The notes below the pieces were generated by a model that was given only the letters and a program-made list of their open reading frames with translations, was not told where the DNA came from and ran no database searches. A DNA stretch of 64,000 nucleotides from Limnomonas spitsbergensis (lineage: Eukaryota; Chlorophyta; Chlorophyceae; Chlamydomonadales): positions 4,406,001-4,470,000 of the forward strand of contig JAYJMM010000120.1 of assembly GCA_037349105.1 (NCBI GenBank). Direction: 5' to 3'. Below, piece by piece: positions 55,101 through 64,000 of this stretch (its first letter is position 1; each line of letters begins with the position of its first letter). The translations under genes and the position numbers were made by a program.

Positions 55101-58100
55101 TGGGGGATCGAGAGACGGGCATTGTTCACTTGCTTCAGCTACAATTCAGCTATAGTTTAGCTATAATTTAGCTACGATTCATCTATAATTCAGCTAGGTC
55201 TCGGCCTCCGGCCGAGGAGGCCTGGTGCAGCAAGCCCTCCTACTTGGGCCACCGGCGGTTGGACGGTCAATATTTGGTCCCCATGGGCCCAGTGGTGACA
55301 GCATAATCCTTAGCATGACCCATCTCCCTGCCGCGCCCTTAGCGCATGACGCTCAGATCCCCTGCTTCACATTCAGGCGACAGCGTCTCAAGACCATGGC
55401 CAAGGAGCAGCTGCGCATGATGCGTCTGGTGTTCCCCCCGCCCCCGGACGAGCTCTTGAGTCCCGGGACAGGGCGCGATGACGGGTTCAGCCAGTCAGAG
55501 GAGGAGGGGGACGGCTGCCGGGCAAGGACAGGGGCAAACCGGGGCGGGCAGGGGCGGCTCGGCCTCCCGCCAGGGGCTGGCAACGAGGCAGCCGCACTAA
55601 TTATGGTCGGGGGAGGAGGAGGAGGAGGAGGAGGAGGTGGGGGCAGAGCGGGTGGCAGGGATGGCGGAGCTGGCGGCCTCGCCGGCGCCGGAGGTTTCGA
55701 TGCAGACTTGCCGGGAGGCTTCGGCGGGGGTGTCGACGGCGAGGGCGCTGCGCAGCGCCGACAGAGGGCTGTGTTTGGTGGCAGGAGAGAGGGCGGGCAG
55801 GCTGGGCAGCCGCAGCAACGGGGTGCGTCGCGCGGCCCGCGCGGGGCAGGCCCAGCACCTGTCCCCGCCGCGCCTCCCGGCATGGTACCGCCTGTGGGGC
55901 TGGAACCTTGGGGCTTGGACGTGTGCTTCTGGCTGGGCCTGCCTGACCCGTCATTCCAGCTGAGCCTGGACCCCGAAGAGACGGCCGCAGGGGGGCCCGC
56001 CGGCCCTGCTGCTGGGGGTGCAAGCAGCGGTACGGGACAGGCGTCTGGCGCCACAGCTGCTGGCGGGGGCTCGGCAGATGGGGGCTGGAGGCACAGCACT
56101 CATGCAAGAGACGGCGGCGATGAAGAGGATGGGGCTGAGAGGGGTCAGTACTGGTACCCCTTGAATTTGAAATTGAATTTGAAATTGAAATTGAGTGCCA
56201 GTGCCAGTACTTTGTGGTGCAGGTGCGTACCCCCTCACTCGACTTTGTAGTACAGACCTGTACTTTGTAGTACAGGCCTTCACTTTGAACCTGACTTGAA
56301 CATTTGCTTGTACCTTTGTGTTGTTGACCAGGTCAGTACCCTCAGCACTACCCCTCAGAGGCTGGTCTAGAGGGCCGCCAGGGCCAGCGGCTAGCCCCCG
56401 CAGCGCATGGCCGCCCTCACCAGCCTGCAGAGCTGGGCCGCATTGTAGCAGGTGGAGGCGGCCGCCTGCTCGAAGACGACGGCGACGTCGTCATGATCGA
56501 CGCCGGTGCAGCCTCAGGGGGTGGGGGAGCGGGGGGCGCTGCCGCCGACCTGTCGCCGGGCCCGCCTTTGCTGGCGTCTGCCACGAGCCCCGATTTTAGA
56601 GCGGGCCGTCGCTTGCAGGCAACTCCGAGGGGTGCCACTGTTGCCGCTGCAGCTGGACCCCTGGTCACCAGCATGGCCGGGCAAGCAGCGGCCGCCACCG
56701 GCGGCCAGCGGCTGAGCGGGGGAATGGAAGCGCTCCGGGCCAGCGGCGACGAGTCTACCGCTCCGGCGCCGGGTCCCTTTGGCGACCTGCTGCGTTTGAC
56801 CCGGGTGCAGCTGAGCCTGGGCAAGTGCATGATTCAAGAGCTGTTGGATGGGTTCCCGACCGGGGCGCAGCTTGCTGGGCCGGGCGAGGACACGCTGGAG
56901 GCGCAGCAGGCTGTGTGGCGGCATCAGCGCGAGGCGGTCATGGTGGAGGTCATGGCGAAGGTCGAGACATTGGACAAAGGATTCTGTGCAGCCGGGTACA
57001 CGGATTTCTGTGAGTGCTGTCCTACTGCTCCTCGCTGTTGCTAATTGAGCGGCTCTCTTGTGGCCGCTGTTGTACCGCCTGCTCAAATTGTAAGACCTAT
57101 TAGACAGCCAGGTCAAAAGCACTCCACCACGGTGGCAGGGAGGTGCCAAGCTCCCGATTAGGTTCATAATTAGGGGCTTAGGGTGTTGGTTGAGGGCATC
57201 TGTTCAATAACAGGGACGCTTGAACCGCATGACAGAGGGATGCCAAGGTCCGGATGCTGTTCATAGTGGGGGACATGGGGTGCGATATGGAATTTGTATT
57301 TTAGGCTCTTAGACACTTCACCAGGGTGGCAGAGGGCAGAGGGCTGCCACCCTGGTGAAGTGTCCTTGAACTTGTCTCCGGATGACGTTCATAGTTTGGG
57401 GTACGGGTATGGAGCTTCAGTTTTATTCAAAGACACTTCACCGGGGGGGTAGAGGGATGCCAAGCTCCCGAATCAGCCTCCGTCCTCACCCACAAATCTG
57501 CATCCTAGAGACTAGGACGCAGCGCAAAAAAGAAACCCCGATCCCAAGGAGGAGTCTCAGATCGTTGTTGTGTCGATAACGCTAGTCCTTGCGCTAGTTG
57601 AATTGCGTAGCTGAGTTTCGGCCACCGTAATTTGAAGGCAAATTTAGCTACTTTTACCCGAAAGGGACCATATCACTCACGATTTCTGAATGAAGCGCAA
57701 TTGCACAGCACTGGTTTAGGTGCCAAGAGGCAGCAGCACAGAACGCAATCCAACCTTCATGCTTCTCGCCAGACACACAAACACGCCTAAGAAGGAAAAG
57801 CCTGGAAATTCTTACTGAAGCGGTCACCTTACCGCTTGAGTGCTAGATTTTCACTCACCCCTGATTCCCTCCCCCCTGCCGCCCTAATCCATGCCATGCA
57901 CCACCGCCCACTGGCAGCTCCGTGCTGCCCACTGTTCTCTCTTGCACGAAACTCCTGCTTTACACCCCTGCTTCCCTCCCCCCCCCCCCCCCATGCAGCT
58001 TCTCCGTGGCTGTTGCAAGCCCACACTCCTATTCACACTTAGGGCTGGGAATAATGAATTGGTCAAACGAAGGAAGACAAACTGCTTTCCCTCTTGCCCA

Positions 58101-58577
58101 AAATTCACCAACTTCCCCCCCTGGTTTCCCATCCCCGCAGTGCACCCCCGCCCTGGCAGCACAGCCGCTCCCCCCTGCCCGCTGTTGTAGTGCTGTCCCT
58201 CACACAACATGCACCTACTTTCCCCCTTGCTTTCCCATCCCCGCAGTGTACCACTGCCCTGGCAGCACAGCCGCTCCCCCCTGCCCGCTGTTGTAGTGCA
58301 ATCCCTCACACAACATGCACCTACTTCCCCCCCTGCTTTCCCATCCCCGCAGTGTACCACCGCCCTGGCAGCACAGCTGCTCCCCGCTGCCCGCTGTCGT
58401 AGTGCTGTCCCTCACACAACATGCACCTACTTCCCCCCTTGCTTTCCCTTCCCCGCAGTGTACCACTGCCCTGGCAGCACAGCTGCTCCCCGCTGCCCGC
58501 TGCTCTCCCTCGCTCAGATGCAGGACGCAGTGGACCTCCTGTGTCTGCTGTCAGAGCACGTCCCGCTGAATCTCCTG
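49175..58577 (+). CDS. CDCA7-type zf-4CXXC_R1 zinc-finger protein, 3' end beyond readable exons
   Basis: Eight exons close in phase: 49175-49395, 49756-49896, 50463-50598, 51908-52051, 53433-53506, 55377-56143, 56332-57009 and 58459-58577, giving about 760 residues so far. The finger spans residues ~110-225: CHFC-R (117-121), the QKTTCKKAMC/SNPHC part, WCGPCLAARFGE (151-161), CPVCRDICNCSCHSC (176-190), then STGQIAIEAIRMGYKSAAHYL. These match the Cys pattern of CDCA7 (CHQCRQKTT, CGPC, CPPCRGICNC), the partner that brings the HELLS/DDM1 remodeller to chromatin for DNA methylation in animals and plants. The CHFC-R/QKT boundary is an intron. The loop before WCGPC is longer than in human CDCA7. 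A Gly/Ala-rich acidic region and a helical C-terminal part follow. The role in this alga is inferred. Exons 1 and 8 are least sure; the last exon(s) must lie past the 14-bp array. Confidence 0.8.
49935..50060 (-). repeat. Dispersed family 1 element, reverse orientation
   Basis: Read on the minus strand: TTATATTTCAGCGACATAGC head, GGCCTGGGGCAGCGACC body, CCAATCGGCCCAATGGTTGC tail. It begins about 40 bp after exon 49756-49896, in the intron. Confidence 0.55.
50775..51110 (-). repeat. Two degenerate family 1 tail copies and ~260-bp duplication
   Basis: GGCCACTGCTGGGCCGTTGG, then GACCAAACCTTGATC (from about 50795), recurs as GGCTGCTGGGCCATTGAC, then ACCAAACCTTGACC (from about 51040). Each is followed by the words GGACGCTCGCA and GCCTTGAGCTCAGGGTGTA.G. 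The whole segment is therefore a tandem duplication in the intron 50599-51907. Confidence 0.55.
51590..51907 (+). repeat. Two pseudo-exon copies of exon 51908-52051
   Basis: Near 51592-51676 and 51757-51840 the sequence repeats the start of the true zinc-finger exon (GATTTCAAGTACCTG, CCCGGCCTGCC.CGACAT, TGCACCTGC) with upstream pyrimidine and CCGC(T)TA.G context. Key cysteine codons are partly lost (GCCACGACAT; TTTGTGACATG), and stops or shifts are present. The spacing is about 160 bp. Confidence 0.8.
52056..52430 (+). repeat. 45-bp minisatellite starting at a splice donor
   Basis: Eight copies of AGCCAGGTCTTTGCTCCTC, then TTATGCAACACATGTGG, then CTGGGTAAC. The first unit overlaps the GTAAGTGGCAGCCAGG donor of exon 51908-52051, and later units keep GGTAACAGCCAGG in its place. 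Confidence 0.95.
53052..53372 (+). repeat. 21-bp minisatellite, ~16 copies
   Basis: Unit CCATGCCACCTGCTACAGC then TT. It lies in the intron 52052-53432. The open frame (ATASMPP)n is a by-product of the 21-bp period. Confidence 0.95.
53845..54750 (+). repeat. 20-bp CCACCCTGAATTCTGCACCT array, ~45 copies
   Basis: Near-perfect array in the intron 53507-55376. The variants are mostly TGAATT/TAAATT. The period of 20 leaves all minus-strand frames open. Confidence 0.98.
55135..55305 (+). repeat. Dispersed family 1 element with long CAGCTA head
   Basis: TTCAGCTACAATTCAGCTAT and five more ~11-bp TTTAGCTATAA-like units, then CGGCCTCCGGCCGAGGAGGC (itself a palindrome), GCAAGCCCTCCTACTTGGGC, and CCCATGGGCCCAGTGGTGAC. 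It ends about 70 bp before exon 55377. Confidence 0.7.
57010..58138 (+). other. Intron with perfect 21-bp hairpin
   Basis: Arms at 57312-57332 and 57344-57364 are exact reverse complements (GACACTTCACCAGGGTGGC...), separated by an 11-base loop. A partial copy of the left arm recurs at about 57432. Otherwise there are GGGATGCCAAG.TCC words and a C-run at 57968-57991, and no exon. Confidence 0.7.
58139..58458 (+). repeat. Three copies of acceptor plus start of exon 58459
   Basis: Units of ~106 bp begin near 58139, 58246 and 58352. Each contains TTTCCCATCCCCGCAG followed by TGTACCACTGCCCTGGCAGC and CCCGCTGTTGTAGTGC. The fourth occurrence is the real exon at 58459, in which the TAGTGC stop is replaced by coding sequence. 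Confidence 0.85.
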
Positions 58578-58629
58578 GTGAGCGCCTTTTGTTCATTTAG
58601 GGGAGGAGGTGCTCTGCACTCTCCATTTT

Positions 58630-58757
58630 AGGGTGCTTCAACTACAATTCAGCTACATCATGGCCAGGGCGTCCTCATGTAGCATGCCCTGCTGCTTGGG
58701 CGACCGGCCATGGGCCTGTCGAGCATCCGGCCCCATCGGCCCAGTGGTGGCCTGCTG
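58630..58757 (+). repeat. Dispersed family 1 element
   Basis: CAACTACAATTCAGCTACAT head, GCATGCCCTGCTGCTTGGGC body, CCCCATCGGCCCAGTGGTGG tail. It is the cleanest copy of the family in this window and lies directly before the 14-bp arrays. Confidence 0.7.
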
Positions 58758-58761
58758 ATGT

Positions 58762-58972
58762 TGGTATGCCGAGGGTGATATGCCGAGGGGGATATGCCGA
58801 GGGTGATATGCCGAGGGTGATATGCCGAGGGTGATATGCCGAGGGTGATATGCCGAGGGTGATATGCCGAGGGTGATATGCCGAGGGTGATATGCCGAGG
58901 GTGATATGCCGAGGGTGATATGCCGAGGGTGATATGCCGAGGGTGATATGCCGAGGGTGATATGCCGAGGGT
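58762..58972 (+). repeat. 14-bp GCCGAGGGTGATAT array, ~15 copies
   Basis: Near-perfect array. It joins without a spacer to the next array, whose unit shares GCC(G/A)AGGGTG. Confidence 0.97.
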
Positions 58973-61900
58973 GGCCTACCAAGGGTGGCCTACCAAGGGT
59001 GGCCTGCCAAGGGTGGCCAGCCAAGGGTGGCCAGCCAAGGGTGGCCTGCCAAGGGTGGCCTGCCAAGGGTGGCCTGCCAAGGGTGGCCTACCAAGGGTGG
59101 CCTGCCAAGGGTGGCCTGCCAAGGGTGGCCTACCAAGGGTGGCCTGCCAAGGGTGGCCTGCCAAGGGTGGCCTGCCAAGGGTGGCCTGCCAAGGGTGGCC
59201 TACCAAGGGTGGCCTGCCAAGGGTGGCCTGCCAAGGGTGGCCTACCAAGGGTGGCCTGCCAAGGGTGGCCTGCCAAGGGTGGCCTACCAAGGGTGGCCTG
59301 CCAAGGGTGGCCTGCCAAGGGTGGCCTGCCAAGGGTGGCCAGCCAAGGGTGGCCTACCAAGGGTGGCCTGCCAAGGGTGGCCTACCAAGGGTGGCCTGCC
59401 AAGGGTGGCCTACCAAGGGTGGCCTGCCAAGGGTGGCCTACCAAGGGTGGCGTGCCAAGGGTGGCCTGCCAAGGGTGGCCTGCCAAGGGTGGCCTACCAA
59501 GGGTGGCCTGCCAAGGGTGGCCTGCCAAGGGTGGCCAGCCAAGGGTGGCCTACCAAGGGTGGCCTGCCAAGGGTGGCCTACCAAGGGTGGCCTGCCAAGG
59601 GTGGCCTGCCAAGGGTGGCCTGCCAAGGGTGGCCTGCCTAGGGTGGCCTGCCAAGGGTGGCCTACCAAGGGTGGCCTGCCAAGGGTGGCCAGCCAAGGGT
59701 GGCCTGCCAAGGGTGGCCTACCAAGGGTGGCCAGCCAAGGGTGGCCAGCCAAGGGTGGCCTACCAAGGGTGGCCTGCCAAGGGTGGCCTACCAAGGGTGG
59801 CCTACCAAGGGTGGCCTGCCAAGGGTGGCCAGCCAAGGGTGGCCTGCCATGGGTGGCCTGCCAAGGGTGGCCTACCAAGGGGGGCCAGCCAAGGGTGGCC
59901 TGCCAAGGGTGGCCTGCCAAGGGTGGCCTGCCAAGGGTGGCCTGCCAAGGGTGGCCTGCCAAGGGTGGCCTACCAAGGGTGGCCTGCCAAGGGTGGCCTA
60001 CCAAGGGTGGCCTGCCAAGGGTGGCCTACCAAGGGTGGCCAGCCAAGGGTGGCCAGCCAAGGGTGGCCTAAGAAGGGTGGCCTGCCAAGGGTGGCCTGCC
60101 AAGGGTGGCCTGCCAAGGGTGGCCAGCCAAGGGTGGCCTGCCAAGGGTGGCCAGCCAAGGGTGGCCTACCAAGGGTGGCCTGCCAAGGGTGGCCTGCCAT
60201 GGGTGGCCTACCAAGGGTGGCCTGCCAAGGGTGGCCTGCCAAGGGTGGCCTGCCAAGGGTGGCCTGCCAAGGGTGGCCTGCCAAGGGTGGCCTACCAAGG
60301 GTGGCCTGCCAAGGGTGGCCTGCCAAGGGTGGCCTGCCAAGGGTGGCCTGCCAAGGGTGGCCTACCAAGGGTGGCCAGCCAAGGGTGGCCTGCCAAGGGT
60401 GGCCTGCCAAGGGTGGCCTGCCAAGGGTGGCCAGCCAAGGGTGGCCTGCCAAGGGTGGCCAGCCAAGGGTGGCCTACCAAGGGTGGCCTGCCAAGGGTGG
60501 CCTGCCAAGGGTGGCCTACCAAGGGTGGCCTGCCAAGGGTGGCCTGCCAAGGGTGGCCTGCCAAGGGTGGCCTGCCAAGGGTGGCCTGCCAAGGGTGGCC
60601 TACCAAGGGTGGCCTGCCAAGGGTGGCCTGCCAAGGGTGGCCTGCCAAGGGTGGCCTGCCAAGGGTGGCCTGCCAAGGGTGGCCAGCCAAGGGTGGCGTA
60701 CCAAGGGTGGCCTGCCAAGGGTGGCCTGCCAAGGGTGGCCTGCCAAGGGTGGCCTACCAAGGGTGGCCAGCCAAGGGTGGCCTACCAAGGGTGGCCTGCA
60801 AAGGGTGGCCTGCCAAGGGTGGCCTACCAAGGGTGGCCTGCCAAGGGTGGCCTACCAAGGGTGGCCTGCCAAGGGTGGCCTGCCAAGGGTGGCCTGCCAA
60901 GGGTGGCCTGCCAAGGGTGGCCTGCCAAGGGTGGCCTGCCAAGGGTGGCCTGCCAAGGGTGGCCTGCCAAGGGTGGCCTGCCAAGGGTGGCCTGCCAAGG
61001 GTGGCCTGCCAAGGGTGGCCTGCCAAGGGTGGCCTGCCAAGGGTGGCCTACCAAGGGTGGCCTGCCAAGGGTGGCCTGCCAAGGGTGGCCTGCCAAGGGT
61101 GGCCTGCCAAGGGTGGCCTGCCAAGGGTGGCCAGCCAAGGGTGGCGTACCAAGGGTGGCCTGCCAAGGGTGGCCTGCCAAGGGTGGCCTACCAAGGGTGG
61201 CCAGCCAAGGGTGGCCTACCAAGGGTGGCCTGCCAAGGGTGGCCTACCAAGGGGGGCCAGCCAAGGGTGGCCTACCAAGGGTGGCCTGCCAAGGGTGGCC
61301 TACCAAGGGTGGCCTGCCAAGGGTGGCCTGCCAAGGGTGGCCTGCCAAGGGTGGCCTGCCAAGGGTGGCCTGCCAAGAGTGGCCTGCCAAGGGTGGCCTG
61401 CCAAGGGTGGCCTGCCAAGGGTGGCCAGCCAAGGGTGGCCTACCAAGGGTGGCCTGCCAAGGGTGGCCTACCAAGGGTGGCCTGCCAAGGGTGGCCTACC
61501 AAGGGTGGCCTGCCAAGGGTGGCCTACCAAGGGTGGCCTGCCAAGGGTGGCCTACCAAGGGTGGCGTGCGAAGGGTGGCCTGCCAAGGGTGGCCAGCCAA
61601 GGGTGGCCTGCCAAGGGTGGCCAGCCAAGGGTGGCCTGCCAAGGGTGGCCTGCCAAGGGTGGCCAGCCAAGGGTGGCCTGCCATGGGTGGCCTGCCAAGG
61701 GTGGCCTGCCAAGGGTGGCCTGCCAAGGGTGGCCTGCCAAGGGTGGCCTGCCAAGGGTGGCCTGCCAAGGGTGGCCAGCCAAGGGTGGCGTACCAAGGGT
61801 GGCCTGCCAAGGGTGGCCTGCCAAGGGTGGCCTACCAAGGGTGGCCAGCCAAGGGTGGCCTACCAAGGGTGGCCTGCCAAGGGTGGCCTACCAAGGGTGG

Positions 61901-63985
61901 CCAGCCAAGGGTGGCCTACCAAGGGTGGCCTGCCAAGGGTGGCCTACCAAGGGTGGCCTGCCAAGGGTGGCCTGCCAAGGGTGGCCTGCCAAGGGTGGCC
62001 TGCCAAGGGTGGCCTGCCAAGGGTGGCCTGCCAAGGGTGGCCTGCCAAGGGTGGCCTGCCAAGGGTGGCCAGCCAAGGGTGGCCTACCAAGGGTGGCCTG
62101 CCAAGGGTGGCCTACCAAGGGTGGCCTGCCAAGGGTGGCCTACCAAGGGTGGCCTGCCAAGGGTGGCCTACCAAGGGTGGCGTGCCAAGGGTGGCCTGCC
62201 AAGGGTGGCCAGCCAAGGGTGGCCTGCCAAGGGTGGCCAGCCAAGGGTGGCCTGCCAAGGGTGGCCTGCCAAGGGTGGCCAGCCAAGGGTGGCCTGCCAT
62301 GGGTGGCCAGCCAAGGGTGGCCTGCCAAGGGTGGCCTGCCAAGGGTGGCCTACCAAGGGTGGCCTGCCAAGGGTGGCCTACCAAGGGTGGCGTGCCAAGG
62401 GTGGCCTGCCAAGGGTGGCCTGCCAAGGGTGGCCTGCCAAGGGTGGCCAGCCAAGGGTGGCCTGCCAAGGGTGGCCTGCCAAGGGTGGCCAGCCAAGGGT
62501 GGCCTGCCATGGGTGGCCAGCCAAGGGTGGCCTGCCAAGGGTGGCCTACCAAGGGTGGCCTACCAAGGGTGGCCTACCAAGGGTGGCCTACCAAGGGTGG
62601 CCTGCCAAGGGTGGCCTGCCAAGGGTGGCCTACCAAGGGTGGCCTACCAAGGGTGGCCTGCCAAGGGTGGCCAGCCAAGGGTGGCCTGCCATGGGTGGCC
62701 TGCCAAGGGTGGCCTACCAAGGGTGGCCAGCCAAGGGTGGCCTGCCAAGGGTGGCCAGCCAAGGGTGGCCTGCCATGGGTGGCCAGCCAAGGGTGGCCTA
62801 CCAAGGGTGGCGTGCCAAGGGTGGCCTGCCAAGGGTGGCCAGCCAAGGGTGGCCTGCCAAGGGTGGCCAGCCAAGGGTGGCCTACCAAGGGTGGCCTGCC
62901 AAGGGTGGCATACCAAGGGTGGCATACCAAGGGTGGCCTGCCAAGGGTGGCCAGCCAAGGGTGGCCTACCAAGGGTGGCCTACCAAGGTTGGCCTACCAA
63001 GGGTGGCCTACCAAGGGTGGCCTACCAATGGTGGCCTACCAAGGGTGGCCTACCAAGAGTGGCCTGCCAAGGGTGGCCTACCAAGGTTGGCCTACCAAGG
63101 GTGGCCTGCCAAGGGTGGCCTGCCAAGGGTGGCCAGCCAAGGGTGGCCTGCCAAGGGTGGCCTGCCAAGGGTGGCCTACCAAGGGTGGCATACCAAGGGT
63201 GGCCTGCCAAGGGTGGCCAGCCAAGGGTGGCCTGCCATGGGTGGCCAGCCAAGGGTGGCCTACCAAGGGTGGCCTGCCAAGGGTGGCCTGCCAAGGGTGG
63301 CCTGCCAAGGGTGGCCTGCCAAGGGTGGCCAGCCAAGGGTGGCGTACCAAGGGTGGCCTGCCAAGGGTGGCCTGCCAAGGGTGGCCTGCCAAGGGTGGCC
63401 TACCAAGGGTGGCCAGCCAAGGGTGGCCTACCAAGGGTGGCCTACCAAGGGTGGCCTACCAAAGGTGGCCTACCAAGGGTGGCCTACCAAGGGTGGCCTG
63501 CCAAGGGTGGCCTGCCAAGGGTGGCCTGCCAAGGGTGGCCTGCCAAGGGTGGCCTGCCAAGGGTGGCCAGCCAAGGGTGGCCTACCAAGGGTGGCCTGCC
63601 AAGGGTGGCCTACCAAGGGTGGCCTGCCAAGGGTGGCCTACCAAGGGTGGCCAGCCAAGGGTGGCCTACCAAGGGTGGCCTACCAAGGGTGGCCTACCAA
63701 GGGTGGCGTGCCAAGGGTGGCCTGCCAAGGGTGGCCTGCCAAGGGTGGCCTGCCAAGGGTGGCCTGCCAAGGGTGGCCAGCCAAGGGTGGCCTACCAAGG
63801 GTGGCCTGCCAAGGGTGGCCTACCAAGGGTGGCCTGCCAAGGGTGGCCTACCAAGGGTGGCCAGCCAAGGGTGGCCTACCAAGGGTGGCCTACCAAGGGT
63901 GGCCTACCAAGGGTGGCCTGCCAAGGGTGGCCTACCAAGGGTGGCCTGCCAAGGGTGGCCTGCCAAAGGTGGCCTACCAAGGGTA
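58973..63985 (+). repeat. 14-bp GCCAAGGGTGGCCT array, ~358 copies
   Basis: Five kilobases of unit GCCAAGGGTGGCCT/A. The main variants are ACCAAGGGTGGCCT and GCCAAGGGTGGCCA, with rarer TGGCGT, TGGCAT and CCATGGGTGG. Because 3 x 14 = 42, open frames run on both strands without meaning. The array ends at GGGTATCGATCAGTGGCCCG, at the window edge. It presumably lies in an intron of the CDCA7-type gene. Confidence 0.98.
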
Positions 63986-64000
63986 TCGATCAGTGGCCCG

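Noticed and set aside
58653..63434. ORFs of AGHPWQATLGRPPL or KGGLPRVACQGWP type, also considered as silk- or antifreeze-like proteins
   Set aside because: 14-bp repeat translated in all frames (42-bp supercycle); no start region, signal peptide or non-repeat domain.

Overview
The window is nuclear DNA from a green alga, most likely a chlamydomonadalean (a Haematococcus-like genome is my best guess). The evidence is GC-rich exons cut by many introns, hydroxyproline-type Ser-Pro-rich surface protein coding, TGTAA-type 3' end signals, Arabidopsis-type TTTAGGG motifs scattered inside minisatellites, and an extreme density of tandem arrays within introns. No rRNA, tRNA, CRISPR or bacterial operon was found. 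The species name is inference. The exon models were built by hand from splice-site consensus plus reading-phase continuity.

Layout. (1) 584-19376, plus strand: the 3' part of a large gene of at least 16 exons for a mostly helical protein I cannot name. Its introns hold several tandem arrays, including 1.4 kb of a 12-bp CCTTGTATCCCC repeat and 3.7 kb of a 12-bp TTTAGCTGCATA repeat. (2) 39262-19961, minus strand: a complete nine-exon gene for a roughly 3,677-residue surface protein. It has a signal peptide or anchor, about 1,800 residues of Ser-Pro-rich sequence, three copies of an SEA-like module each split over three exons in the same way, a further Pro-rich stretch, a domain like one in bacterial surface proteins, one transmembrane helix and a cytoplasmic tail. 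It is convergent with gene 1 and divergent from gene 3. (3) 41233-43222, plus strand: a complete seven-exon SCAMP (secretory carrier membrane protein) gene. (4) 48157-43809, minus strand: a decayed non-LTR retrotransposon with an ORF1 and an endonuclease/reverse transcriptase ORF2. (5) 49175 to beyond 58577, plus strand: a CDCA7-type zf-4CXXC_R1 zinc-finger gene that runs past the reach of the readable exons. Its introns include 20-, 21- and 45-bp arrays and, at the right edge, 5 kb of 14-bp repeats. Short possible exons lie just upstream, at 48205-48832.

Common themes. Several introns carry degenerate copies of the start of the next exon together with its splice acceptor (five cases in two genes). 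Two dispersed repeat families recur in introns and spacers, and the giant TTTAGCTGCATA array appears to have grown from a member of one of them. The iterated 151-nt exons of the surface protein, all with the same phases, show protein growth by exon-module duplication, in parallel with the repeat growth in the non-coding DNA.
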